From assembly GCA_004556455.1 (NCBI GenBank), contig SFGY01000003.1, positions 83,910 to 147,909 of the forward strand: a stretch of 64,000 bases of DNA. The letters are read 5' to 3'. The notes beneath the pieces were generated by a model. That model saw nothing but the letters and a program-made list of their open reading frames with translations, had not been told where the DNA came from and made no database searches. Below, one piece after another: positions 1 to 7,838 of this stretch (position 1 is its first letter; the number at the start of each line of letters is the position of its first letter). This DNA comes from Clostridiales bacterium. GTDB lineage: Bacteria > Bacillota > Clostridia > Saccharofermentanales > DTU023. Position numbers and translations under genes: made by a program.

Positions 1-2
1 TC

Positions 3-1388
3 CTGGGTGAAAATGGAGCGGGAAAATCGACCCTCATGAAGATCTTGACCGGTGTGTACCAACGGGATGTGGGTGAAATTTTCTGGAAGGGTCAGGCGGT
101 GCATTTTTCGTCGATTCGGGACTCTCAGGCCGAAGGGATTGCCATGATCCATCAGGAACTGAATCTCGCCTACGAGCTCTCCGTGGCGGAAAACATTTTT
201 CTCGCTCACGAAAAGCTGGGACGGGCAGGCTTTATAGATTTCAGGACGATGGAGGAAGAGGCGAGGCGTCATTTGAATAAGCTCGGCTTAGATGTGGATG
301 TCAGGCGCCCTGTGAAATCCCTTTCTGTCGGCCAGCAGCAATTGGTGGAAATCGCAAAAGCTCTTTCGCTTTCGGCTGAACTGATTATTATGGATGAACC
401 GACCGGCGCTCTGACAGGGGAGGAATGTCGTCATCTTTTCAACGTTATGAAGGCGCTGCGGGATAAAGGAAAAAGTTTTGTCTATATTTCCCATCGCCTG
501 GAAGAGATTTTTGAGATCTGCGACGATGTGACGATTCTCCGTGATGGCCGTCTGGTGAAAGAATCGTCGCTTGAGGAGCAGAACATCCAGAGCCTTATCG
601 CCCTCATGGTGGGGCGTGATCTGACCGAACAGTACCCTTATGTGAACAACAGCTGCGAGGAAATGGTGTTGGAAGTCCGAAATCTGAGTAACGATCTCGT
701 CCGGGACTGCTCCTTTTCCTTAAAAAAAGGTGAAATTCTTGGTCTTGCCGGCTTGATGGGAGCGGGTCGGACAGAACTGGGGCGCACACTTTTCGGTGTC
801 TTTCCGCTGCGAACGGGTGAAATTCTGCTCCACGACAAAAAAGTCATGATCAGCTCGACAAAAGATGCGCAGAAGGCGGGCATTGCCTATGTATCAGAGG
901 ATCGCAAACGCAATGGTCTGATTCTGCCGCTCAGTGTCCGGGAGAATACAACCATAGGAAATCTTACGGCCTTTCTCAACCGCTTCGGCATGATTGAGCG
1001 GAAAAAAGAAACTGCCGCAGCGGCAGATTATGTCCGCAGCATGAGTATCCGCTGTAAAAGCCTGGATCAGGAAATACGGACGCTTTCCGGCGGGAATCAG
1101 CAAAAAGTTGCGCTGGCCAAAGCGCTCGAAACCAGGCCGGAAGTGCTTATTCTGGATGAGCCAACCCGCGGCGTTGATGTCGGTGCAAAGCGGGAAATCT
1201 ATGAACTGATCAATGCATGTACGGCAAGGGGCATGGCTGTACTGATGATCTCTTCCGAAATGGAAGAAATTCTGGGCATGTCTGATCGCATTATGGTCAT
1301 GCATGAAGGAAGCATAGAGGGGATCCTGGAGCGCTCTGAAGCGAGTCAGGAAAAAATTATGAGTTTAGCTGTAGGAAAAGAGGGCTGA
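3..1388 (+). CDS. rbsA: Sugar ABC transporter ATPase, RbsA type (5' end outside window)
   Basis: Cytoplasmic double-ATPase subunit that powers uptake of a ribose-like sugar with the permease and binding protein encoded next. The frame is open from base 3, and the first visible residues are the Walker A motif GENGAGKST, so roughly 35-40 N-terminal residues lie outside the window; 461 aa are visible. Domain 1 has the signature LSVGQQQ and Walker B IIMDEPTGAL. Domain 2 has the degenerate P-loop GLAGLMGAGRTELG that is normal for RbsA, the signature LSGGNQQK and LILDEPTRGVDVGAKREIY. The stop is 2 nt before rbsC, so the two are translationally coupled. The exact sugar cannot be read from sequence; ribose, galactose and xylose importers share this architecture. 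Confidence 0.93.
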   Translation: MGENGAGKSTLMKILTGVYQRDVGEIFWKGQAVHFSSIRDSQAEGIAMIHQELNLAYELSVAENIFLAHEKLGRAGFIDFRTMEEEARRHLNKLGLDVDVRRPVKSLSVGQQQLVEIAKALSLSAELIIMDEPTGALTGEECRHLFNVMKALRDKGKSFVYISHRLEEIFEICDDVTILRDGRLVKESSLEEQNIQSLIALMVGRDLTEQYPYVNNSCEEMVLEVRNLSNDLVRDCSFSLKKGEILGLAGLMGAGRTELGRTLFGVFPLRTGEILLHDKKVMISSTKDAQKAGIAYVSEDRKRNGLILPLSVRENTTIGNLTAFLNRFGMIERKKETAAAADYVRSMSIRCKSLDQEIRTLSGGNQQKVALAKALETRPEVLILDEPTRGVDVGAKREIYELINACTARGMAVLMISSEMEEILGMSDRIMVMHEGSIEGILERSEASQEKIMSLAVGKEG

Positions 1389-1390
1389 AG

Positions 1391-2353
1391 ATGGAACAAC
1401 GCATGGAGAAAAAGAAAATGAGCGTAAGCCTCAAAAAAAATAAGCCTTTGATTGTGCTCTTTCTGATCATCGCCATCATGACCGTTGCAAGCCCGGTCTT
1501 TTTGACGCCGGGCAACCTTCTGACGGTGCTGCTTCAGACTTCCTATAATGCTATTCTGGCGGTCGGAATCTCTTTTACCATTCTCATTGGCGGCATTGAC
1601 CTTTCGATTGGTTCTGTTCTTGCTTTCAGCAGTGCTATCGGTGCGCTGCTCCTGACACAGGGCTGGCCGCTATTTGCTGTCCTTCTGCTTATTCTTGCTC
1701 TGGGAACCCTGCTGGGCTTTCTTAATGGCCTTCTGGTCAGCTACGGAAGATTACAGGCTTTCATTGCCACGCTTGGTACGATGTCTCTGTGGCGGGGGCT
1801 GACCCTTGTCATCACGCAGGCCAGGCCCATTTCCATTCGCAAAGCTCCGGCGGCCGACGCTTTTTGTTTTATCGGCTCAGGAAGCGTCCTGGGTGTTCCC
1901 GTTCCGGTCTGGATCATGGTGCTGGTCTTTTTGCTAGCCTATGTCATTCTCCGTCATCGGCGAATCGGACGCTACCTTTATGCGATAGGCTGCAATGAGG
2001 AAGCGGCGCTCTATTCAGGCATTCAGACGCAGAAAGTTAAACTTTTTGCCTTCAGTATCTCCGGCTTGCTTGCTTCCCTCGCTGGTATCATCGTCACGGC
2101 ACGTCTCAGTTCAGCAACGCCCACTGCGGGTACAGCCTACGAAATGGATGCTATCGCCGCGGCTGTTCTCGGCGGTGTCAGTATGGCAGGAGGCAAGGGA
2201 AATATCCGCGGCATAGCGGTGGGTGCGCTGATTATCGGGATTCTGTCCAATGCGCTTAATTTACTGAATATTGGTTCGTATTATCAGGGAGTTGTCAAAG
2301 GCATCGTTATTTTAATTGCCGTCCTGCTGGATCGTGGTGAAAGCCAGAAATAA
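1391..2353 (+). CDS. rbsC: Sugar ABC transporter permease, RbsC type
   Basis: Integral membrane permease of the same importer, 320 aa, the usual size. About eight to ten hydrophobic segments are visible from residue 20 on. The family-typical stretch IGGIDLSIGSVLAF lies near residue 62, and the coupling-loop region GRYLYAIGCNEEAALYSGI near residue 192. A second ATG at 1403 is also possible; 1391 was kept because it sits directly after the rbsA stop with an AGAGGGCTGA ribosome site. It precedes the binding-protein gene by 206 nt, an unusually wide gap that carries a hairpin. Confidence 0.92.
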   Translation: MEQRMEKKKMSVSLKKNKPLIVLFLIIAIMTVASPVFLTPGNLLTVLLQTSYNAILAVGISFTILIGGIDLSIGSVLAFSSAIGALLLTQGWPLFAVLLLILALGTLLGFLNGLLVSYGRLQAFIATLGTMSLWRGLTLVITQARPISIRKAPAADAFCFIGSGSVLGVPVPVWIMVLVFLLAYVILRHRRIGRYLYAIGCNEEAALYSGIQTQKVKLFAFSISGLLASLAGIIVTARLSSATPTAGTAYEMDAIAAAVLGGVSMAGGKGNIRGIAVGALIIGILSNALNLLNIGSYYQGVVKGIVILIAVLLDRGESQK

Positions 2354-2408
2354 TTTGGATGAGGCAAGCACAGCTGTTTACCGTGAAAGCGGAACAGATA
2401 GAAACTCG

Positions 2409-2436
2409 ACTTACGGCGGAAAACCGCTTAGTAAGT
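2409..2436 (+). other. Intercistronic hairpin between rbsC and rbsB
   Basis: ACTTAC (2409-2414) pairs with GTAAGT (2431-2436) around an inner GCGG-AAAA-CCGC stem. No U-run follows, so it is more likely a processing or stabilising hairpin that raises binding-protein mRNA than a full terminator. A second outer pair, CCGCTG at 2459 and CAGCGG at 2494, encloses a short direct duplication. Confidence 0.5.
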
Positions 2437-2449
2437 CCCAAAAAGATTT

Positions 2450-2530
2450 ATGGAAACCCGCTGGAAAAAATCAGAGATCATCGAGATCATGAAGCAGCGG
2501 GTTGACCGCCTGAAAAGGCACGCATCGTAG
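2450..2530 (+). CDS. Possible 26-aa small protein between rbsC and rbsB
   Basis: An ATG at 2450 opens 26 codons ending in TAG at 2530. The peptide is strongly basic and amphipathic, with EIIEIMKQRVDRLKR at its core. The sequence before the ATG (AAAAAGATTT) is a poor ribosome site, so this may be chance. Alternatively it is a remnant of a gene that once lay between rbsC and rbsB. I do not recognise it. Confidence 0.2.
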   Translation: METRWKKSEIIEIMKQRVDRLKRHAS

Positions 2531-2559
2531 TATGCAATAAGATGATTCAAGGAGGAATT

Positions 2560-3627
2560 ATGAAAAAAACACTTGCATTTATGCTCTCTGTCCTCATGCT
2601 TTTCGCTCTGGCAGCCTGCGCACCGGCGAAAACTGAGGAGGTCAAGAAGGACGTGGAAAGCGCCGCCAACGAAGTGAAGAAAGACGCAGAAAACGCTGCC
2701 AGCGAAGTTAAGGAAAAAGTAGAGGAAGCTGTGACGGAAGCCAAAGAAATGGCTGAATCCGCCAAGGAAAAAGCTGCTGATGCCGCTGAGAGTGTCAAAG
2801 ATGAACTGACCGGCGAAAAGAAGACCGTAGGTCTTATTCTTTCTACGCTGAACAATCCCTTCTTTGTCGATTTGAAGAGCGGTGTCGAAGACAAGGCTAA
2901 AGAAATCGGCTATGAGCTCATTGTTCTGGACTCCCAGGATGACTCGGCGAAAGAACTCTCCAACATGGAAGACCTGATCACGAAGAAAGTCGACATCATT
3001 CTGATCAATCCTACGGACTCGGACGCCGTCGGCAGTGCGATTGCCAAGGCCAATGAGGCGAAGATTCCGGTAATTACCCTGGATCGTTCGGCGAAAGAAG
3101 GAGAAGTCGTGACGCACATCGCCTCTGACAATAAAGCGGGCGGTAAGCTTGCGGGCGAGTTTATTCTGGACAAACTCGGTGGCAAAGGCAAAGTGGTTGA
3201 ACTGGAAGGGATTCCTGGAGCTTCAGCCGCCGTGGAACGTGGTGAAGGCTTCAACGAAGCCATCAAAGGCAGCGAACTGGAAGTCGTCGCAAAACAAACG
3301 GCCAATTTCGACCGTGCCGAAGGCCTCTCCGTCATGGAAAATATTCTCCAGGCCAATGCTGAAATTGATGCCGTTTTCGCGCATAACGATGAAATGGCTT
3401 TAGGTGCTCTGGAAGCTATTAAAGCCGCTAAACGCGAGATTCTTGTCGTTGGCTTCGATGCGACAGACGACGCTCTGGCCGCTGTTTCTGAAGGTCGTAT
3501 GGCTGCAACAGTGCAGCAGCTCCCGAAGGAAATCGGCGCAAAGGGCCTTGAAGCGGCGAAAGCTTACTTTGCAGGCGAAAAACTTGACGCTTTTATCCCC
3601 GTCGACCTGAAGCTGGTCACGAAATAA
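2560..3627 (+). CDS. rbsB: Sugar-binding lipoprotein, RbsB type, with an 11-mer repeat spacer
   Basis: Extracytoplasmic sugar receptor for RbsAC, 355 aa. The start is the ATG at 2560 behind AAGGAGGAATT; an upstream in-frame ATG at 2542 has no site. Residues 1-20 are a lipoprotein signal with lipobox LAAC (Cys20). The periplasmic-binding fold begins near residue 86 (TVGLILSTLNNPFFVDLKSG) and includes INPTDSDAV and VVGFDATDDA, as in RbsB. Between them, residues 27-81 form five 11-residue repeats (EVKKDVESAAN, EVKKDAENAAS and so on), rich in Lys, Glu and Ala. This predicts a long amphipathic helix or coiled coil, probably a stalk lifting the receptor off the membrane. The spacer is not part of the usual RbsB family. 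Confidence 0.9.
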   Translation: MKKTLAFMLSVLMLFALAACAPAKTEEVKKDVESAANEVKKDAENAASEVKEKVEEAVTEAKEMAESAKEKAADAAESVKDELTGEKKTVGLILSTLNNPFFVDLKSGVEDKAKEIGYELIVLDSQDDSAKELSNMEDLITKKVDIILINPTDSDAVGSAIAKANEAKIPVITLDRSAKEGEVVTHIASDNKAGGKLAGEFILDKLGGKGKVVELEGIPGASAAVERGEGFNEAIKGSELEVVAKQTANFDRAEGLSVMENILQANAEIDAVFAHNDEMALGALEAIKAAKREILVVGFDATDDALAAVSEGRMAATVQQLPKEIGAKGLEAAKAYFAGEKLDAFIPVDLKLVTK

Positions 3628-3639
3628 GTTTAAGCATGA

Positions 3640-3670
3640 TGCTGCGGCGAATGAAAATTTCGCCGCAGCA
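3640..3670 (+). terminator. Hairpin after rbsB
   Basis: A perfect 12-bp inverted repeat, TGCTGCGGCGAA / TTCGCCGCAGCA, with a 7-nt loop lies 12 nt after the rbsB stop. There is no U-tract behind it, so termination may be partial or factor-dependent. Confidence 0.55.
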
Positions 3671-3747
3671 GTTCAATCCTCGAATCTCGATTTGACGGGC
3701 AGTGGCAATCATGCTAACGTTGAGGCAGATTTTTTGGAGGTGCGCCC

Positions 3748-3762
3748 ATGATTAACGGCTAA
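3748..3762 (+). promoter_or_regulatory. Candidate regulatory leader peptide (M-I-N-G) ahead of the ABC-F gene
   Basis: GGAGG at 3736-3740 is followed by ATG ATT AAC GGC TAA, a four-codon frame with a better ribosome site than the ABC-F gene itself. Short translated leaders upstream of ABC-F resistance ATPases are known to sense ribosome-targeting antibiotics by stalling. The position, 155 nt upstream, and the downstream structures fit that design. This is inference from layout. Confidence 0.4.
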
Positions 3763-3881
3763 AATTTTTCGATCTGTTCGTTGCAGAGCAAAGCCTTGCT
3801 TTACCCTGCTCAGGGAGTTCGAGAAGTTTTAGCGATGTCATAAGACGCAGCCTCAGCTTCTTTTTATTTTCCATCTGTCTG

Positions 3882-3915
3882 AAACTTTTCTCTCCGACTG
3901 TTTTTCTCGGAGTTT
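3882..3915 (+). promoter_or_regulatory. Hairpin that would sequester the ABC-F ribosome-binding site
   Basis: CTCCGA (3892-3897) pairs with TCGGAG (3907-3912). The latter contains the only plausible Shine-Dalgarno (CGGAG) for the ATG at 3917. AAACT (3882-3886) can pair with AGTTT (3911-3915) as an alternative. A closed helix would block initiation, as in translational attenuation. Confidence 0.45.
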
Positions 3916-3916
3916 T

Positions 3917-5722
3917 ATGTTTTTAAAAAATTTTTCCATCTATCTGCCCGCGGCGGATCGCTATTTGGTCAGGGATTTAAGTTTTTCTCTGCAGCCTCAG
4001 GATAAATGTGCCCTGATTGGCGAGGAAGGCAATGGCAAATCCACGCTCCTTGCTTTGATGCAGGGTCAGGATCTCAGCTCTTATGTTCAGGTGACGGGGG
4101 AGCTCGATAGAGAGGGCGCATTCATTGCGCGCTTGCCTCAGAGTTTAAGTGCTGAGGACTTGAAAAAGGATCCCGGCACGTTTCTCTGGGAACAGTTCCC
4201 TGATTTCGATCTGGATTATGGCCTTTTCTATCGCCTGCTGGATGAGCTGAAACTCGACGATGGACTGCTACACAGCTCAGTAAGTCTGGGACAGCTTTCC
4301 GGTGGGGAGAGGATAAAAATTCTCCTTCTCCTTGTGCAGCTCAAAAAGCCAGATATATATCTTTTAGACGAGCCGAGCAACAATCTTGACTTCGAGGGGC
4401 TGGAGGCTTTAGAGCAGTTTATCTCCAAAAGTGACAAAGCTCTGATTTTTGTTTCACACGATGAGCTTCTTCTGGAAAATTGTGCCAACGCGATTTTACA
4501 TATCGAGCATTTGGGCCCTGAACTCATCCCCCGGCAGACCTTTGTCCGAACAAGCTACAGCGACTACCGCAGCAGGCATCTGCAGCGCTACCAGAGGGAA
4601 ATGAGCCTGGCGAAAAAGGAGCGAAGTCAGTTTGACGCCAAAATGCGGCGTCATCAGCAAATTTTCGAACGCGTGCAGCATGAATTGCGAGAAGTATCCC
4701 GAAAGGATCCCGAAAGCGCGAAAAACCTTAAAGATAAGATGCGTTCGGTCAAGGCCCAGGAACATCGCTACAACAAAGAAGCGGAGAACTTGCGGGCAAA
4801 ACCCCTGAAGGAGCGACCCATTCGCCTGGACTTTGAGGAAGATCTTGAGCTGCCCCACAGCAGTAAAGAAATTCTCAACCTGAGCCTTGATGAACTGCGT
4901 GTGGGCGACCATTTGCTCCTTCATTCCGGTCAATGTCAGGATGTCAGCATAACAAGGGTGGAAGGCAAGAGAACGGCACCGCTCGACTTAAAGCGCCTTG
5001 ATAGGATCGGCGTGGAGGCCCGTGAAACAAGGGGGGTGAGTGCGCATGAGTTTCGCAGCACAGTCGGGAGCGAGGATAAGCTTTGCAGTGAGGCCGCAGA
5101 AAAAGACGAGCATTATTGCGCCGTGGGGAGTCAAGCTAATGAAGCGGCAAACGCTGCAAAGAAAGGCCGCCTGCTCAGCCGTCATATTGATTTGAAAATC
5201 CGTGGGGTGGAAAGGATCTGTATCGTGGGTCGAAACGGCTGTGGTAAAAGTACCCTGCTGAACATCATTCGCCAAAAGATGCAGGAAAATCATATCTCCC
5301 TGGCCTATATGCCTCAGGATTACTTTGATGCGATGGATCCGGGGCAGACCGCCATCGACTTTCTCAGCCGTTCCGCCTATAAAAGCGAACATACCGCTGT
5401 CCGCACTTTTTTAGGTTCACTGGAATTTCGCCCTGAGGAAATGTTTCTGCCTCTGGGCCAGCTTTCCGGGGGACAGCGCGCCAAACTCTACCTGGCCAAA
5501 ATGGTCTTCTCAGAAGCCGGATATTTGCTTCTGGACGAACCCACACGCAATCTTTCTCCGCTCTCTGCCCCTAAGTTTCGTGCTGCCCTGAGCAGGTATA
5601 TGGGCGGCATCATTGCAGTATCGCATGATCGCAAATTTATCCGCGAGCTGTTTGACAAAGTCTATCGTCTGGATGAGGAAGGTCTGCACCTTTTAGATCC
5701 GGACAAAATCGCCGCAATCTAA
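3917..5722 (+). CDS. ABC-F family ATPase (ribosome-protection type)
   Basis: A soluble twin-ATPase protein, 601 aa, with no membrane segments. ABC-F members bind the ribosomal E site, and many dislodge antibiotics. ABC1: Walker A GEEGNGKST (near residue 38), signature LSGGE, Walker B DIYLLDEPSNNLDFEGLE. A charged helical linker (about 215-300) contains the P-site tip region. ABC2: Walker A GRNGCGKST (near 438), signature LSGGQ, and LLLDEPTRNLSPLS, a form seen in antibiotic-resistance ABC-F lineages instead of the housekeeping DEPTNHLD. About 80 poorly conserved residues (roughly 337-419) are inserted within the start of ABC2. The substrate antibiotic cannot be named. The gene stands alone, behind a leader with attenuation features. 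Confidence 0.85.
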   Translation: MFLKNFSIYLPAADRYLVRDLSFSLQPQDKCALIGEEGNGKSTLLALMQGQDLSSYVQVTGELDREGAFIARLPQSLSAEDLKKDPGTFLWEQFPDFDLDYGLFYRLLDELKLDDGLLHSSVSLGQLSGGERIKILLLLVQLKKPDIYLLDEPSNNLDFEGLEALEQFISKSDKALIFVSHDELLLENCANAILHIEHLGPELIPRQTFVRTSYSDYRSRHLQRYQREMSLAKKERSQFDAKMRRHQQIFERVQHELREVSRKDPESAKNLKDKMRSVKAQEHRYNKEAENLRAKPLKERPIRLDFEEDLELPHSSKEILNLSLDELRVGDHLLLHSGQCQDVSITRVEGKRTAPLDLKRLDRIGVEARETRGVSAHEFRSTVGSEDKLCSEAAEKDEHYCAVGSQANEAANAAKKGRLLSRHIDLKIRGVERICIVGRNGCGKSTLLNIIRQKMQENHISLAYMPQDYFDAMDPGQTAIDFLSRSAYKSEHTAVRTFLGSLEFRPEEMFLPLGQLSGGQRAKLYLAKMVFSEAGYLLLDEPTRNLSPLSAPKFRAALSRYMGGIIAVSHDRKFIRELFDKVYRLDEEGLHLLDPDKIAAI

Positions 5723-5840
5723 TTCCAGAAGTGCGATCCAGCTGCGACAGGGGTGCTGTGCACTTTTTAGTTTGGCCATTTAGGGCTGAGCGCAGTTTAG
5801 TGAGGAGGCTGTGGTGTATTAGATACTGGGCACACTTTAG

Positions 5841-7718
5841 CTACGGTGAATAGACGATGAGTTCGCAGTCGGAGAGTGTCAGGTAGCCGATGTTGGGAAC
5901 GCGGATGTCGATGTCTTCATCGAAGTTTTCGTTTTTGAAGATTTCCTTGATGTTCTGGTGGGTGACATCGGCCAGGAGGGCGTAGTAGCCGCCGAATTCG
6001 TTCAGGGGATGCAGGGTGTAGTCGCCCTGGAGGAGGTCGACGCCGAGGGAATAGGTGCCTGGTGGCAGGATCTCGGTGCCGTCCGGCACTTCGGGGGCGT
6101 CTTTTTCGCGCAGCAGAATGCCGCTGTTAAAGCTGAGGAAAAGTCCTTTATCGACGCGGATGTATTCGCGGTTAAAGTTGGTGCCTGAGGCGACGAGATG
6201 GTCTTTGTCGCCCTCTTTGTTTTTGGCGACGGTGAAGAGAAATTCTTTGCCCAGAATACAGTAGGTGCCGGCTTCGATGTCTTTTCCGGCTTCGTAAGTG
6301 CCGGGCAGCCAGGCTTCGGTGTCCTTGGGTATGTCGTATTTCACTTTGAGTTCGTCGAGACTGAGTTCGCTTTCGTCGACTTCTGTGGACTCACTTTGTT
6401 GTACGCTGCTCTTTTTGGAGTCGGCTTCTTCAGAGTTGGCTTCATCGGACTTGGTTTTTGGAGAAGCCTCGTCTTGCCCTTTTTCCGCGGTCGTATCTTT
6501 TTTCAGGGATTTTTCTTCTTCGCCTGCTTTATCGCCAGGGCTATCCTCAGGTTTCGCCTCCTGGCGATTTTTGGCCTGATCTGTTTTTTCGCTCTTTTCG
6601 GCTTCGCCGCTTTTCCCGAGCTTGTCGGTCTTGTTGGCTTTATCGGCCTGAGCAACTTGATCGGCCTTATTCGTCAAGGCAGTTTTTTCACTAGAATCCG
6701 GCTGCTTGTTCGAAGCATTTTCGGATTTTTCTGCTGCCTTCTGCTCCTTTTCTGAGTTTGATTTGTCCTCGGGAGATTGGGCTTTTGCTCCTTCTTTCAG
6801 GGCTGTGTCGCCTTTTTTGTTGTCGGGCTCGACGGCTTTATTGCCGGAAGCTTCGGCGGCACCGGCCTGGTTCTGGCCATCCGCGTTTTTGTCTGAGACT
6901 TCCGTGTCAGGCGTTGGACTTGTCTTTGCGCTATCTGGGGCGAGGCCTTCAAAGTTGTTTTCTTTTTTGCGCAGATCGATCTGTTTGTCGATGCTGAGAG
7001 TTTTGTAAAGGAAAAAGGCGCCGACGGTCAGAAGCAGCACGAGACCCATGACAATGAAAGGGAGAAAATTGCGACTGGGCTTGCCGTTCTCATAAAATTC
7101 ATCGAAGGCATCGTTGCTGGCGCGTGAATCTGTTTTCTTATCTTCCGGCTGGGTGTCCTCAGTATCTTCGGTTTCTTCAGTGTGTTCAGCACGCTCGCTT
7201 TCTTCAGTATTTACAGTTTCCTCAGACCAGGCTACTGCTTCCGGCATACTTTCCATTTTGTCAGCGTCGTTTTCGCCAGCGCCGAAGCCATCGGTGCCGC
7301 CGACGTCAGTGTAGGGCAAGCTCTCGCTTCTACCAGCTGGCGCGAAATCTTTGTCGCTGCAAGCTGTGCTGTCGTCCCAATCAGCGCTGCCATGATCGGC
7401 TTCACCGAGGTCCGAGGCTGATAAAGCCTGGCTTTCACGTTCAACAACATCTGTCTCACCATGGTTAGCGTCACTGACCGCATCGTTGTTGACAGCTGCT
7501 TTAAGGATATCTGCTTCGACGGCATCTGCAGTTTCGGAACTTTGGCTTTCTCCGAGGGCTGTGTCCTCAGTTCCTGGACTTTGGCTTTCGCCGAGGACTG
7601 TGTCCTCTTCTCTGGCATCGGCAAAGCTGCTGGGAACGTCTTTCAGCTTCGCGCCGCAGTAAGGGCAGACGGCCGCTTTTGCTCCGACCAGACCGCCGCA
7701 GTTTTTGCAAAACATCAT
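5841..7718 (-). CDS. Zinc-ribbon, single-pass membrane protein with long acidic linker and C-terminal beta repeats
   Basis: Function unknown. 625 aa if started at the ATG at 7718, which sits 9 nt from the AGAGG site; the ATG at 7724 is only 3 nt away from it. A zinc ribbon of two CxxC pairs (Cys4/7 and Cys18/21) opens the protein. Then follow an acidic disordered stretch, a membrane helix near 218-242 (FIVMGLVLLLTVGAFFLY), about 190 residues of Lys/Glu/Ser/Ala low complexity, and a folded C-terminus. The C-terminal part holds two related units with LPGTYEAGKDIEAGTY and LPPGTYSLGVDLLQGDYT. Topology: ribbon inside, repeats outside. Similar architectures occur in Clostridia as envelope proteins of unknown role. 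Confidence 0.75.
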   Translation of the reverse strand: MMFCKNCGGLVGAKAAVCPYCGAKLKDVPSSFADAREEDTVLGESQSPGTEDTALGESQSSETADAVEADILKAAVNNDAVSDANHGETDVVERESQALSASDLGEADHGSADWDDSTACSDKDFAPAGRSESLPYTDVGGTDGFGAGENDADKMESMPEAVAWSEETVNTEESERAEHTEETEDTEDTQPEDKKTDSRASNDAFDEFYENGKPSRNFLPFIVMGLVLLLTVGAFFLYKTLSIDKQIDLRKKENNFEGLAPDSAKTSPTPDTEVSDKNADGQNQAGAAEASGNKAVEPDNKKGDTALKEGAKAQSPEDKSNSEKEQKAAEKSENASNKQPDSSEKTALTNKADQVAQADKANKTDKLGKSGEAEKSEKTDQAKNRQEAKPEDSPGDKAGEEEKSLKKDTTAEKGQDEASPKTKSDEANSEEADSKKSSVQQSESTEVDESELSLDELKVKYDIPKDTEAWLPGTYEAGKDIEAGTYCILGKEFLFTVAKNKEGDKDHLVASGTNFNREYIRVDKGLFLSFNSGILLREKDAPEVPDGTEILPPGTYSLGVDLLQGDYTLHPLNEFGGYYALLADVTHQNIKEIFKNENFDEDIDIRVPNIGYLTLSDCELIVYSP

Positions 7719-7838
7719 GCTCATGGGCCTCTTTTCTATACTATTCGTGGTCTCTCCCTTGCCGACGCGGCGTTGCTCAGTCTGTCAGCGATGTATGTAC
7801 TGATAGGCTGCAGCACAAGGGGTCCTGGACTATGCCGC

